NCBI GenBank assembly: GCA_016193385.1
Contig: JACPSF010000175.1
Location: forward strand, 1 to 16,878
DNA: 16,878 nucleotides
Direction of reading: 5' to 3'
Source of the DNA: Deltaproteobacteria bacterium
GTDB lineage: Bacteria > Desulfobacterota_B > Binatia > UBA9968
The position numbers and the translations under genes are program-made. Of this stretch, positions 1-7,026 are shown one piece after another (positions within the stretch are counted from its first letter, which is position 1; each line of letters starts with the position of its first letter). The notes under the pieces were generated by a model. That model ran no database searches. It worked only from the letters and a program-made list of their open reading frames with translations, and was not told the origin of the DNA.

Positions 1-179
1 ATAAGGCGCCCAGTAAAAAATGCGTGCACGAGCCTGAGCAAGGCTGTTTTCCCGACACCATTCGGACCATGAATTATCGTGACACGATCCTCTTGGTTCA
101 GCTTGACCGTGTGCGTATAGAGACCAAAGAGTCCCACCACGTATATCTTAGTGACGCGCAGCGGACTTGCGATGTTCAT
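1..179 (-). CDS. AAA/ABC-type ATPase, N-terminal fragment (cut by window edge)
   Basis: Reading the minus strand from the ATG at 179-177 gives about 59 residues open to the window edge. They start MNIASPLRVTKIYVVGLFGL and contain the Walker A P-loop GPNGVGKT near residues 42-49, preceded by the strand VTIIH. This is the usual N-terminus of SMC/RecF/ABC-like AAA ATPases, in which a first beta strand (KIYVVGLFGLY) precedes the P-loop. A strong ribosome binding site (AGGAGG, 185-190) lies 5 nt before the ATG and fixes the start. The Walker B, signature and any fused nuclease domain lie outside the window, so the specific function cannot be named. Many stand-alone proteins with this N-terminus are defence or repair ATPases, but that is inference only. 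Confidence 0.8.
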   Translation of the reverse strand, partial: MNIASPLRVTKIYVVGLFGLYTHTVKLNQEDRVTIIHGPNGVGKTALLRLVHAFFTGRL

Positions 180-184
180 TGCAG

Positions 185-190
185 CCTCCT
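185..190 (-). promoter_or_regulatory. Ribosome binding site of the left-edge ATPase gene
   Basis: The minus strand reads AGGAGG followed by the 5-nt spacer CTGCA and then ATG. This near-perfect Shine-Dalgarno sequence decides the start codon of the partial ATPase gene. Confidence 0.75.
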
Positions 191-205
191 TAGCAAATGG
201 GTAAT

Positions 206-235
206 TCTATAATCTTTTTAGCCACGTAACAACAA
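206..235 (-). promoter_or_regulatory. Possible sigma70-type promoter for the left-edge ATPase gene
   Basis: On the minus strand TTGTTG (235-230) and TATAGA (211-206) are separated by 18 nt, and the -10 lies about 27 nt before the ATG. The stretch is more AT-rich than its surroundings. Neither hexamer is perfect, so this is a weak call. Confidence 0.35.
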
Positions 236-330
236 AAATTCCGACCCGACAAACACTGCGCGATTGTCAGCCTTTGCTGGGCTCGGCTGGGCGTCTGAGT
301 TCTATATCTTTACTTTCTTGCAGAATCGTT

Positions 331-354
331 GAGTCGTAGAAATCTGACCCCAAC
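331..354 (-). repeat. Possible remnant of a REP/transposon-flank type repeat
   Basis: The 180-368 spacer between the ATPase gene and the broken cyclotransferase gene has no coding signal that I can see. On the minus strand it contains GTTGGGGTCAGATTTC (354-339). From memory this string resembles the ends of repeats that flank REP-associated tyrosine transposase genes in metagenomic proteobacterial contigs. No transposase and no second inverted copy is present here, so this would be a relic at best. Confidence 0.25.
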
Positions 355-368
355 TATGCTTCACAGGC

Positions 369-720
369 TCAGCCTCTCGGTTCAAGAAGCCGCGGATTCC
401 CTACATAGGTTTTGCAGGCGACCCGTCTCCCGCGGCAAAGGACGGCGATCCTTTTGCGGAAAAAAGGCGACCCTCGTCTTCATAGCAATCTAGCCGCCGA
501 AGCGATTCCGGGTCGAGGTTTCGAATGAGCAGCCCCTCGACCTTGGAGCCGCTGTGAGGAAGAATGTACGGGTAGCCGCGTCGTGCGATCCTTCTTTCAA
601 GTCGCGCAGAGAAGCGGAGGAGGTGGGAAACCTTTTCCCGGTAAGCCGATAGACTAGATGCTTGTCTGTCAGGGTGCCGTAAACGAAGAGCTTGGAGCTA
701 GCCGATGATCTTGTAATCAC
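369..720 (-). pseudogene. Gamma-glutamylcyclotransferase (AIG2/GGCT-like) gene broken by two frameshifts
   Basis: The minus strand from a GTG at 720 reads SSKLFVYGTLTDKHLVYRLT, the typical N-terminus of GGCT/AIG2-fold proteins (YGTL loop). Near 590-600 the homology moves to another frame, which continues RIARRGYPYILPHSGSK and then VEGLLIRNLDPESLRRLDCY with an acidic EDEG segment like the catalytic-Glu region of the family. Near the six-base homopolymer at 460-465 it moves again to RKRIAVLCRGRRVACKTYVG and stops at 371-369. Each change is restored by adding one base, in an A run and a T run of the minus strand respectively. The start overlaps the end of the gamma-CA gene by 23 nt. The three pieces add up to a family-length protein of about 117 residues. 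It is either a decaying gene or the product of two homopolymer assembly errors. Confidence 0.75.
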
Positions 721-1225
721 CGCCGAGATAATTCCGGCACAACTGGATGTAGGTCGAGGAGCCCATCCGGATCCAGTTGAGGGCCTCCCCGCTGATCTCT
801 TTTTTTACTTTGGCGGGGCTTCCGGCGGCCAGGACCCGCGCTGGAATTTTGGTGTGAGGAACCACCACACTGCCGGCCCCGATGAGGGATTCCTCTCCGA
901 TCTCCGTGTTCTCCAGGACCGTAACATTGATGCCGATAATAGCGCCGCGGCGCACGGTGCATCCCTCCATGATGGCGCCGTGGCCCACGGTGACATCTTC
1001 TTCGAGGATGGCGGGAGCTTCCCCGGAATGGATCACGCAATTATCCTGGACGCTGGTGCGGGGCCCGACCACGATGGGGTTCTCGTTCTGGTCGGACCGA
1101 AGCACCGCCCCGAACCAGATGCTCGCATCATCCTCGACGATGACTTTGCCGATCAGGACGGCCGTGGGGGCGATAAAGGCCTTGGGGGAAATCTTGGGCC
1201 GGTGCCCCTTGTATTCGATGATCAT
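698..1225 (-). CDS. Gamma-carbonic-anhydrase-like left-handed beta-helix protein
   Basis: The 175-residue protein consists of hexapeptide repeats (IAPTAVLIGKVIVEDDASIW and later turns), the left-handed beta-helix of gamma carbonic anhydrases, which form trimers with zinc at subunit interfaces. Residues equivalent to Cam Arg59, Asp61, Gln75 and Asp76 are present as R43, D45, Q60 and D61. Two zinc ligands are present, H66 (VIH) and H82 (VGH). The third, expected five residues after H82, is E87 (GHGAIMEGC), so activity is uncertain. The ATG at 1225 was chosen over an upstream TTG in the same frame because GGAGGTGA (1240-1233) sits 7 nt before it and homology begins at once (MIIEYKGHRPKI). The gene follows lhgO by 56 nt and overlaps the broken cyclotransferase gene. 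It may be a carbonic anhydrase or one of the related metal-binding or acyltransferase-like proteins of unknown substrate. Confidence 0.88.
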   Translation of the reverse strand: MIIEYKGHRPKISPKAFIAPTAVLIGKVIVEDDASIWFGAVLRSDQNENPIVVGPRTSVQDNCVIHSGEAPAILEEDVTVGHGAIMEGCTVRRGAIIGINVTVLENTEIGEESLIGAGSVVVPHTKIPARVLAAGSPAKVKKEISGEALNWIRMGSSTYIQLCRNYLGGDYKIIG

Positions 1226-1232
1226 GGATAAC

Positions 1233-1240
1233 TCACCTCC
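1233..1240 (-). promoter_or_regulatory. Ribosome binding site of the gamma-CA-like gene
   Basis: GGAGGTGA on the minus strand lies 7 nt upstream of the ATG at 1225. It argues for the 175-residue form rather than the 20-residue longer open frame. Confidence 0.75.
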
Positions 1241-1281
1241 GCCGCGGTTTCGCATCAAGCTAGTTAATGGAGGAAGGGAAA

Positions 1282-2520
1282 TCAAGCCGTGAGAGAAAAT
1301 GCCGCCTGCGCCATCTCGGCGATTTTTTCCCCGATGGCGAGCGACGCGGTGGCTCCCGGTGAAGGCGCATTGAGCACGTGGATGGTAGTTCCGATCCGCC
1401 GGATGACGAAATCATCCACGAGGGCGCCTGCCGGCGACACCGCCTGGGCGCGGACCCCGGCGCCGCTTGGGATGAAATCATCGACCCGGACTTCGGGGAC
1501 AAGCCGTTGGAGCGCCTTGACGAAGGCCCGCTTGCTGACGGACCGGACCATCTCTTCCACGCCCATGCGCCAGTAGCGTATGCTCAGGAGCCAGAAGCCC
1601 CTGTACGAGAAGACCTGGAGGATGTGCGCGGGATCGATGTCCGTCTTGCGGTAGCCTTCGCGTGCCAACGCGAGCACCGCATTCGGCCCCACTTCGACTT
1701 CACCCTTTATGGTCCGGGTGAAGTGCGCTCCGAGAAAAGGGAAGCGCGGATCTGGAACGGGGTAAATAAGACCGCGGGCGAGAAACCGGCGCTCGGGCAC
1801 GAGGCGGTAGTACTCACCGCGGAAAGGCACGATGCGCAAGTCCTCTTCCGATGGGGCCTTCGCCCGTGTGGTGTCAGCCATGCGCCGCGCGACGTTGTCC
1901 GAGAAGAGCCCCGCGCAGTTAATCAAGTACCGCGAGTGAAATTCCCCTTCCGAGGCCTCGATCACGAGCCCATCGTTTCGCGGCACGATCTTTTTGACTT
2001 CTTGCGACGTGCGAATCTCTCCTCCCAGGCTCTGAAATCTTGCGGCGTAAGCCTGGGCGACTCGGGTGAAGTCGATGATTCCGGTCGTCGGCGCGTAGAG
2101 GGCTCGGATGCCGGTGGCATGCGGTTCGATCTCTCCGAGCCGTTCGGGCCCGATCAGTTCCAGTCCCTGGACCCCGTTGGCCGTGCCCCGGCGCAGGAGT
2201 TCTTCTAGTCGCGCCAGCTCATCGGGTTGTGTCGCGACGATGACTTTTCCGCAGAGCTCATAGGGTATCCCGTTTCCATCGCAGAATTCGAGCAACGCCC
2301 TTCTGCCCGCCACACAGGTCTCGGCCTTGACCGATCCCGGCTTGTAATAGATGCCCGAGTGGATGACCCCGCTATTGTGTCCGGTTTGATGCCGGGCGAG
2401 TTCGCGCTCCTTCTCGAGGACGAGCAACTTCCGGCGCGGATGTTTTTCCGCGAGCTTGAGGGCGGTGGCCAAGCCGACGATGCCGCCGCCGACCACCGCG
2501 AGATCCCATTTCGAAGCCAT
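1282..2520 (-). CDS. lhgO: L-2-hydroxyglutarate oxidase/dehydrogenase (FAD-dependent)
   Basis: The 412-residue protein matches the LhgO/L2HGDH family in length and motifs. It has an N-terminal Rossmann FAD motif GGGIVG (residues 11-16), the ARHQTGHNSGVIHSGIYY segment typical of the family, and a C-terminal FAD-closing region (SGAGVRAQAV, then HVLNAPSPGATASLAIGEKI). LhgO proteins oxidise L-2-hydroxyglutarate to 2-oxoglutarate and pass electrons to the quinone pool at the inner membrane, either as metabolite repair or in lysine/glutarate breakdown. The ATG at 2520 gives the expected start a few residues before the first beta strand; no strong ribosome binding site is visible. The gene lies 43 nt downstream of the alcohol dehydrogenase, probably in the same transcript. 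DAO-family relatives such as glycerol-3-phosphate dehydrogenase are less likely given the HNSGVIHSG segment. Confidence 0.9.
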   Translation of the reverse strand: MASKWDLAVVGGGIVGLATALKLAEKHPRRKLLVLEKERELARHQTGHNSGVIHSGIYYKPGSVKAETCVAGRRALLEFCDGNGIPYELCGKVIVATQPDELARLEELLRRGTANGVQGLELIGPERLGEIEPHATGIRALYAPTTGIIDFTRVAQAYAARFQSLGGEIRTSQEVKKIVPRNDGLVIEASEGEFHSRYLINCAGLFSDNVARRMADTTRAKAPSEEDLRIVPFRGEYYRLVPERRFLARGLIYPVPDPRFPFLGAHFTRTIKGEVEVGPNAVLALAREGYRKTDIDPAHILQVFSYRGFWLLSIRYWRMGVEEMVRSVSKRAFVKALQRLVPEVRVDDFIPSGAGVRAQAVSPAGALVDDFVIRRIGTTIHVLNAPSPGATASLAIGEKIAEMAQAAFSLTA

Positions 2521-2563
2521 GACAAGTCTAAACGGTTACGGAAAAGAGCCTCACGGCCTTCGG

Positions 2564-3598
2564 TCAAGAGCCTTTTACTTCTGCGCCGGTTTCCGGCAAG
2601 TCGATGGCTATGATTCCACAACCGCGGATCCGGCTATGCTTTAACTGTCTCAGGGCAAAATTCACTTGGGGAAACGGAAAAACCTGGACATCAGCGCGCA
2701 GCGGAACCACGGGAGCCAACGCGAGCAGCTCCTCGGCATCCTTCCGCGTGGCGTTGGCGACGCTTTGGAGCCCCCGCTCGTGATAGAGCAGAGCGGAATA
2801 GTCGATCTCGGGGATCGGCGTCATGGTGAGCCCCGCCAGGATCACCTTGCCACCACGATCCAAGACGCGCAACGCTTCGAGGGCCAACCTGCCCGCAGGC
2901 GCGAAAATAATCGCGGCCTGAAGCCTCTGGGCTGGTGTATCTTCCGCGCGCCCCACCCAGGCGGCCCCCAATGCCCGCGCGTGGTGCTGGTGCTCGGCGC
3001 TGCGGGTGAACACATACACCTCGCACTGCCGATGGCGCGCGATCTGTAAAACCAGATGAGCTGAAGCGCCGAAACCGTAAAGCCCGAGCCGCTCGCCCCC
3101 GCGAAGGCCCGCCATTTTGAGCGCGCGGTATCCGATCACACCGGCGCAGAGAAGGGGGGCGGCTTGGAGATCCGAGAAGCCCTGGGGTAAAAGATAGGCG
3201 AAGTCCTCATCGACGAGCGTGAATTCGGCGTATCCTCCGTCCGCCTGGAGTCCCGTGAACTGGGCCCTGTCGCACAGGTTCTCGTTGCCGCTGCGGCAGT
3301 ACAAGCACTCCCCGCAGGCATGGCGCAGCCAGGCCACCCCCACCCGGTCACCTTTCCTAAATCGCCTCGCTTCGGGACCGCAGGCGTCGACGACACCGAC
3401 GATCTGATGGCCCGGGACGATGGGTAACTTGGGCAGGGGTATCTCGCCTTCGACCGTGTGCAAATCGGTATGGCAGACGGCGCAGGCGCGCACCCGGATG
3501 CGGATCTCGCGCCCGCGAGGAGCCGGAGTGGTGATCTGGCCAAGGAGCAGCGGCTCCTCCTCGACCGGTTTGGGGACGTGGAGCAGTGCGGCGAGCAT
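2564..3598 (-). CDS. Zinc-dependent alcohol dehydrogenase (MDR superfamily)
   Basis: The 344-residue protein is a medium-chain dehydrogenase/reductase. Catalytic zinc ligands are C42 (CAVCHTDLH) and H63 (PGHQIVG), plus a Cys in PLLCAGVIGYRAL. Structural zinc ligands are C94, C97, C100 and C108 (CGECLYCRSGNENLC). A Rossmann motif GFGASAH follows, and the next strand ends in TRS rather than an acidic residue, which hints at NADP(H) over NAD(H). The overall pattern fits the AdhA-like zinc alcohol dehydrogenase subfamily. The physiological alcohol or aldehyde cannot be read from sequence. The ATG at 3598 gives a normal family N-terminus, but no good ribosome binding site is visible. The gene begins 27 nt after the end of mlaC and precedes lhgO, so it is probably transcribed with the mla genes. 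Confidence 0.9.
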   Translation of the reverse strand: MLAALLHVPKPVEEEPLLLGQITTPAPRGREIRIRVRACAVCHTDLHTVEGEIPLPKLPIVPGHQIVGVVDACGPEARRFRKGDRVGVAWLRHACGECLYCRSGNENLCDRAQFTGLQADGGYAEFTLVDEDFAYLLPQGFSDLQAAPLLCAGVIGYRALKMAGLRGGERLGLYGFGASAHLVLQIARHRQCEVYVFTRSAEHQHHARALGAAWVGRAEDTPAQRLQAAIIFAPAGRLALEALRVLDRGGKVILAGLTMTPIPEIDYSALLYHERGLQSVANATRKDAEELLALAPVVPLRADVQVFPFPQVNFALRQLKHSRIRGCGIIAIDLPETGAEVKGS

Positions 3599-3625
3599 GG
3601 GGGAGGCGGAGCGGTTGGGCTCCGC

Positions 3626-4249
3626 TTATTTCTTCCTGGCAGCGGACTCGATCTGCTTGTCCTTCATTCGGCGCACGAGCTCTTCGTAGGAGTCGTGGGT
3701 GATCACGCGGTTGAACTGGGAGCGGTAGTTGTTGACCAGGCTGATGTTTTCAATCACGACGTCGTAGACCTTCCATTGTCCGTTGACGAGACTGGTCTTG
3801 TAAAGAATAGTAAATTGCTCGCCTTTCTGCGTGATGACACGGCTCTCGACGTCGGCAAAGCTTCCGTCCAAGGTTTCCCGCGGATATTGGAAGGTTTCAT
3901 CGTTGTAGGATTCAATCCTATCGGTGTAAGCCTTTTCCAGGAGGGAGGTAAAAAGATCCACGAACTCCTCCTGCTCTTTGGGCGTGCGTTTACGCCAGTG
4001 GCTTCCCAGAGAGCGCTTGGCCATTTCGGTGAAGTCAAATTGTGCATAAAGAATCTGCCTCAGTTTCTCCCGCCGTTCTTGAGTCTTGGCGACGGACTTG
4101 AGCCGTGGATCCTTGAGGACGGCCAGAGCCTTGTCCACGGTCGCCCGGATCTGGTCCGTAGGCGCCCCGGCGCTCAAAGGGGGAGAGAAGAGGAAAAGCA
4201 AACAAAAGCCAAACAGCAAGGCTTGGACGCGTGTATATCTGTTCATCAT
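3626..4249 (-). CDS. mlaC: MlaC/Ttg2D family periplasmic phospholipid-binding protein
   Basis: This 207-residue protein has a signal peptide (basic MMNRYTRVQ, hydrophobic ALLFGFCLLFLFSPPL, cleavage probably after SAGA) and a Tol-tolerance Ttg2/MlaC domain (IRATVDKALAVLKDPRLKSV, then FDFTEMAKRSLGSHWRKRTP). MlaC carries phospholipids across the periplasm between the outer-membrane MlaA complex and the inner-membrane MlaFEDB complex. The start ATG overlaps the stop of mlaD by 4 nt (ATGA), which implies translational coupling. A second ATG follows at once and could also be used. Length and position as the last mla gene fit the family. No mlaA or mlaB is in the window. Confidence 0.92.
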   Translation of the reverse strand: MMNRYTRVQALLFGFCLLFLFSPPLSAGAPTDQIRATVDKALAVLKDPRLKSVAKTQERREKLRQILYAQFDFTEMAKRSLGSHWRKRTPKEQEEFVDLFTSLLEKAYTDRIESYNDETFQYPRETLDGSFADVESRVITQKGEQFTILYKTSLVNGQWKVYDVVIENISLVNNYRSQFNRVITHDSYEELVRRMKDKQIESAARKK

Positions 4250-4707
4250 TTTTCCGTGCTTTTCGATGCTAGGTCTCCTCCGACAAGTTTTCCTATCAAT
4301 TCGTTAATATCGGGTGGCGACTCGGTATCCCGGATCTTCCCGCCGGAGCCGAGCAGTCGATCCGAAGCCCCAGGGGAGATCAGGACGAATTTATCCCCGA
4401 TGAGACCTCGCGCCCGTATCGAAGCGATGACGTCCTCTTGCAGTTTGACCTGATCATCGACTCTCAGCCCCAGCCGGGCGTTGTCGTCCGCCAAACCGAT
4501 CGATTCGACCTTGCCTACCCTGACGCCTGCAATTTCGACCGGGTCGCCGAGCTTGAGGCCGGCAACCGACGCGAAATCGGCATAAACCACGTAGCCCCTG
4601 TTCCCGAGCAGCTCCAGCTTTCCCAGTCGGACCGCCAGGTAGGCCAGGCAAATGACGCCGATGAGAACGAAGATGCCGACGAGGATTTCCGTGCGTGTCT
4701 GGATCAC
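4246..4707 (-). CDS. mlaD: MlaD family membrane-anchored MCE-domain lipid transport protein
   Basis: The 153-residue protein has one N-terminal transmembrane segment (about residues 9-27, ILVGIFVLIGVICLAYLAV) followed by a single MCE domain (VVYADFASVAGLKLGDPVEI, AGVRVGKVESIGL, RARGLIGDKFVLISPG). MlaD forms a hexameric ring in the periplasm on top of the MlaE permease and passes lipids to or from MlaC. The length is normal for the family. The gene begins 12 nt after the end of mlaF and overlaps mlaC by 4 nt, so the three are almost certainly co-translated. Confidence 0.93.
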   Translation of the reverse strand: MIQTRTEILVGIFVLIGVICLAYLAVRLGKLELLGNRGYVVYADFASVAGLKLGDPVEIAGVRVGKVESIGLADDNARLGLRVDDQVKLQEDVIASIRARGLIGDKFVLISPGASDRLLGSGGKIRDTESPPDINELIGKLVGGDLASKSTEK

Positions 4708-4719
4708 CGATGAAATCTC

Positions 4720-5466
4720 CTATAGAACCTGAATGGGTCCCTCCGTCTCCCCCCTGATAAACTGCTGCACAATGGGATTGGGGGAACTCTGAAACTCCTT
4801 CGTGGGTTTCAACTCTTCGATGATTCCGTTCGCCAGTATAGCGACATAGTCCGAAATTTCAAAGACTTGGGGAATCGTGTGGCTTACCACGACTCCGGTG
4901 AAACCGAAAGTCTGTTGGGTCCGGGCGATGAGCTGATGAATGCTGGTCGCCAAGACCGGATCGAGGCCGGTGGTCGGCTCGTCGAAAAGGACGATCTCCG
5001 GGTCCATGACCAGGGCGCGGGCCAGCCCGGCCCGTTTTTTCATGCCGCCGCTGAGTTCTGCCGGGTACTTGTATCCCATTCCCTCCAGGCCCACCTGCTC
5101 CAGCCGCTCTTCCACCTTGTGACGAATTTGGGTTTCACTGGTCTTGGTCTTTTCCCGCAACGGAAAGGCCACGTTGTCGAAGATCGTCATCGAGTCGAGC
5201 AGGGCGGCTCCCTGAAAAAGGACGCCAAAGCGGCCTCGCATCTCGTACAGCTCTTTTTGCCGCAGTTGGGTGATGTCCACGCTATCGATGAGAACCTGCC
5301 CCCGGTCCGGCAGGAGGAGCGCATTGAGATGCTTGAGGAGAACGGTCTTGCCGCAGCCACTGGTGCCGACGATGGTTGTGATCTTTCCCGTAACGAATTC
5401 CATGCTCACTCCCTTGAGCACCTGCTGGTTCCCGAAGCTCTTGTAAAGATCAACCACCCGTATCAT
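4720..5466 (-). CDS. mlaF: MlaF family ABC transporter ATPase
   Basis: The 248-residue ABC ATPase has Walker A GTSGCGKT (34-41), a Q-loop at Q85 (VLFQGAALLDSMT), the signature LSGGMKKR (138-145), Walker B VLFDEP (159-164), and the H-loop in VVVSHTIP. The KKRAGLARA text after the signature is typical of the MlaF/Ttg2A class. It powers the inner-membrane lipid transporter with MlaE and MlaD. The gene starts 34 nt after the end of the mlaE reading frame. The C-terminus is short, without extra domains. Confidence 0.94.
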   Translation of the reverse strand: MIRVVDLYKSFGNQQVLKGVSMEFVTGKITTIVGTSGCGKTVLLKHLNALLLPDRGQVLIDSVDITQLRQKELYEMRGRFGVLFQGAALLDSMTIFDNVAFPLREKTKTSETQIRHKVEERLEQVGLEGMGYKYPAELSGGMKKRAGLARALVMDPEIVLFDEPTTGLDPVLATSIHQLIARTQQTFGFTGVVVSHTIPQVFEISDYVAILANGIIEELKPTKEFQSSPNPIVQQFIRGETEGPIQVL

Positions 5467-5500
5467 GTCACCACGCCAACAAACGGTTCGGCTTACTCCG

Positions 5501-6204
5501 TCAGAGCATTATCGAGGTCAGGAAATAGTCCCACACCAGGATCAAGACGAAGGAAAGGACGACGGACTCTGTGGTCGCTTGGCTCACCCCGGTCGCCATC
5601 GGCGGGGCATGAAATCCTTTATAACAGCAGACCCAGGTGATGATGAGGCCGAAGCTCACTGATTTTATGAACCCGCTGGCCCCACGCCGACCAGGTAGGC
5701 GCCGTAAATGCCGACGACGTCGAAGATGGCGGTGAGCAGCGGCATGGCGATCAGGCTCGCGATGATCCGGGGCGATACCAGGTACTTGACGGGGTTGATG
5801 GCCATCGAGTAGAGGGCGTCGATCTGCTCGGTTGCCCTCATCGTGCCCAGCTCTGCAGCCATCGCCGAGCCGGTTCTTCCCGTCACCATAAAGGCGGAGA
5901 GCACGGGCCCGAGTTCCCGCAGGAGCCCCAGGGCCGTGGCCGAACCGAGCCAGCTTTCGGCGTTGAACTTTCTCAGGCTATAATAACCTTGGAATCCCAT
6001 GACCATTCCGGTAAAAAAGCCGGAAAGGACCACGACCGAGAGCGAATCGACGCCGATGGTTTTGATGTGGTAGATGATGAGGCGGATTTTCGCTGGTGGA
6101 CGGAACGACAAGGCCAGGGCGGAGAGGAGAAACAGGAACATCCTCCCCATGGCGGCAAGATGAGACAGCGTATAGCGACCGATGCGACTCAGGAAAAGGA
6201 GCAT
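5501..6204 (-). pseudogene. mlaE: MlaE family ABC permease gene, disrupted by an internal deletion/frameshift
   Basis: The minus strand from ATG 6204 encodes 179 residues of a normal MlaE N-terminus and core (IGRYTLSHLAAMGRMFLFLL, GFFTGMVMGFQGYYSL, RELGPVLSAFMVTGRTGSAM, EQIDALYSMAINPVKYL). It reaches GIYGAYLVGVGPAGS and stops at 5665. A different frame then resumes with the MlaE C-terminus: FIKSVSFGLIITWVCCYKGF, APPMATGVSQATTESVV and LVWDYFLTSIML, stopping at 5503-5501. In family members about 25 residues lie between the LVGV and FIKSV segments; here only 3-4 remain. So roughly 65-70 nt, not a multiple of three, appear to be missing near 5665-5685. The intact permease would be about 255 residues. 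The neighbours mlaF, mlaD and mlaC are intact, so either the operon has recently lost its permease or the assembly dropped a short stretch. Confidence 0.85.
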
Positions 6205-6242
6205 GATCCGGGTTGCGAGATAATCGTTACGGGCTTCACGCT

Positions 6243-6270
6243 AATATAGAAAATGTAGAGCAATTTGCAA
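6243..6270 (-). promoter_or_regulatory. Probable sigma70-type promoter of the mla operon
   Basis: On the minus strand TTGCAA (6270-6265) and TATATT (6248-6243) are separated by 16 nt. Both are good partial consensus matches. They lie 38 nt or more upstream of the mlaE start, inside the 70-nt divergent spacer shared with the tRNA methyltransferase gene. Confidence 0.45.
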
Positions 6271-6274
6271 GCCC

Positions 6275-7018
6275 ATGAGCAGACCACCGGGAATCCCGGC
6301 CGATGAAAGTTTAGACACGCTGTATCAGGGGAAGCTCTCCATCCTGCAAAGCCGCGCCGGCTATCGCTTTTCTCTCGACGCGCTTTTGCTCGGCCATTTC
6401 GTTCAGATTCGCGCTCGAGATAAGATCGCCGATCTCGGGACGGGAAACGGCGTCATCGCGCTCCTCCTAGCCACGCTCAGTCCTACGGCGCAGGTGGTGG
6501 GGATTGAGATCCAGGAGGCGATGGTGACCAGGGCGATTCGCAACGCGAAGCTGAACCGTCTGCACCAGAGAGTCGAGATCGTTCAGGGAGATGTCCGCTC
6601 CATTAATGACATTTTCCCTGCCGAGAGTTTCGACGTCGTGGTTTGCAACCCTCCTTACCGGGGCTTGAAAAGCGGCCGCATCAATCCCGACCGGGAGCGG
6701 GGGCTGGCGCGCCATGAGATCAAAGGCAGTCTGCAGGATTTTCTGCGCGCCGGGGCTTATCTGCTGCGGCCGAAAGGGAGGATGGCGCTGATCTTCCCGG
6801 CGGCGCGCGCGGTGGATCTTCTCCAGGCCATGAGAACGGAGGGTGTGGAGCCGAAACGGCTGCGGCTTGTCTATTCTGCGGCAGGAAGCGCTGCGGCCCT
6901 CACGTTGGTCGAAGGGACCAAGGGGGGCAGACGCGAGCTTGACGTCATGCCCCCGCTCGTCGTCTACGCCCCGGACGGGGGATATACCACCGAGGTAAAG
7001 GTCATTCTCGGAGAATAA
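6275..7018 (+). CDS. TrmN6-like tRNA1(Val) (adenine37-N6)-methyltransferase
   Basis: The 247-residue class I SAM-dependent methyltransferase has the SAM-binding loop DLGTGNG (53-59), an acidic strand-2 end (GIEIQE), and the catalytic NPPY (125-128) of adenine-N6 and related amino-group methyltransferases. The N-terminal segment ESLDTLYQGKLSILQSRAGY followed by RFSLDALLL, and the RHEIKGSLQDFL segment after NPPY, are hallmarks of the YfiC/TrmN6 group, which methylates A37 of tRNA1(Val). Length is right for the family. It is transcribed away from the mla operon and ends 8 nt from the convergent dciA-like gene. No clear ribosome binding site is seen before the ATG. The exact target RNA is inferred from family membership. 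Confidence 0.88.
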   Translation: MSRPPGIPADESLDTLYQGKLSILQSRAGYRFSLDALLLGHFVQIRARDKIADLGTGNGVIALLLATLSPTAQVVGIEIQEAMVTRAIRNAKLNRLHQRVEIVQGDVRSINDIFPAESFDVVVCNPPYRGLKSGRINPDRERGLARHEIKGSLQDFLRAGAYLLRPKGRMALIFPAARAVDLLQAMRTEGVEPKRLRLVYSAAGSAAALTLVEGTKGGRRELDVMPPLVVYAPDGGYTTEVKVILGE

Positions 7019-7026
7019 GGCTTGCG

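Noticed and set aside
24..212. A 62-codon plus-strand open frame at the left edge
   Set aside because: It is antisense to the P-loop ATPase N-terminus, which has a clear Walker A motif and ribosome binding site.
692..1231. A 179-codon plus-strand open frame opposite the gamma-CA-like gene
   Set aside because: The minus strand has the hexapeptide-repeat protein with a strong ribosome binding site; the plus-strand text mirrors that repeat and has no homology I recognise.
3458..4453. A 331-codon plus-strand open frame across the ADH/mlaC/mlaD junctions
   Set aside because: It runs through three well-supported minus-strand genes and shows no domain.
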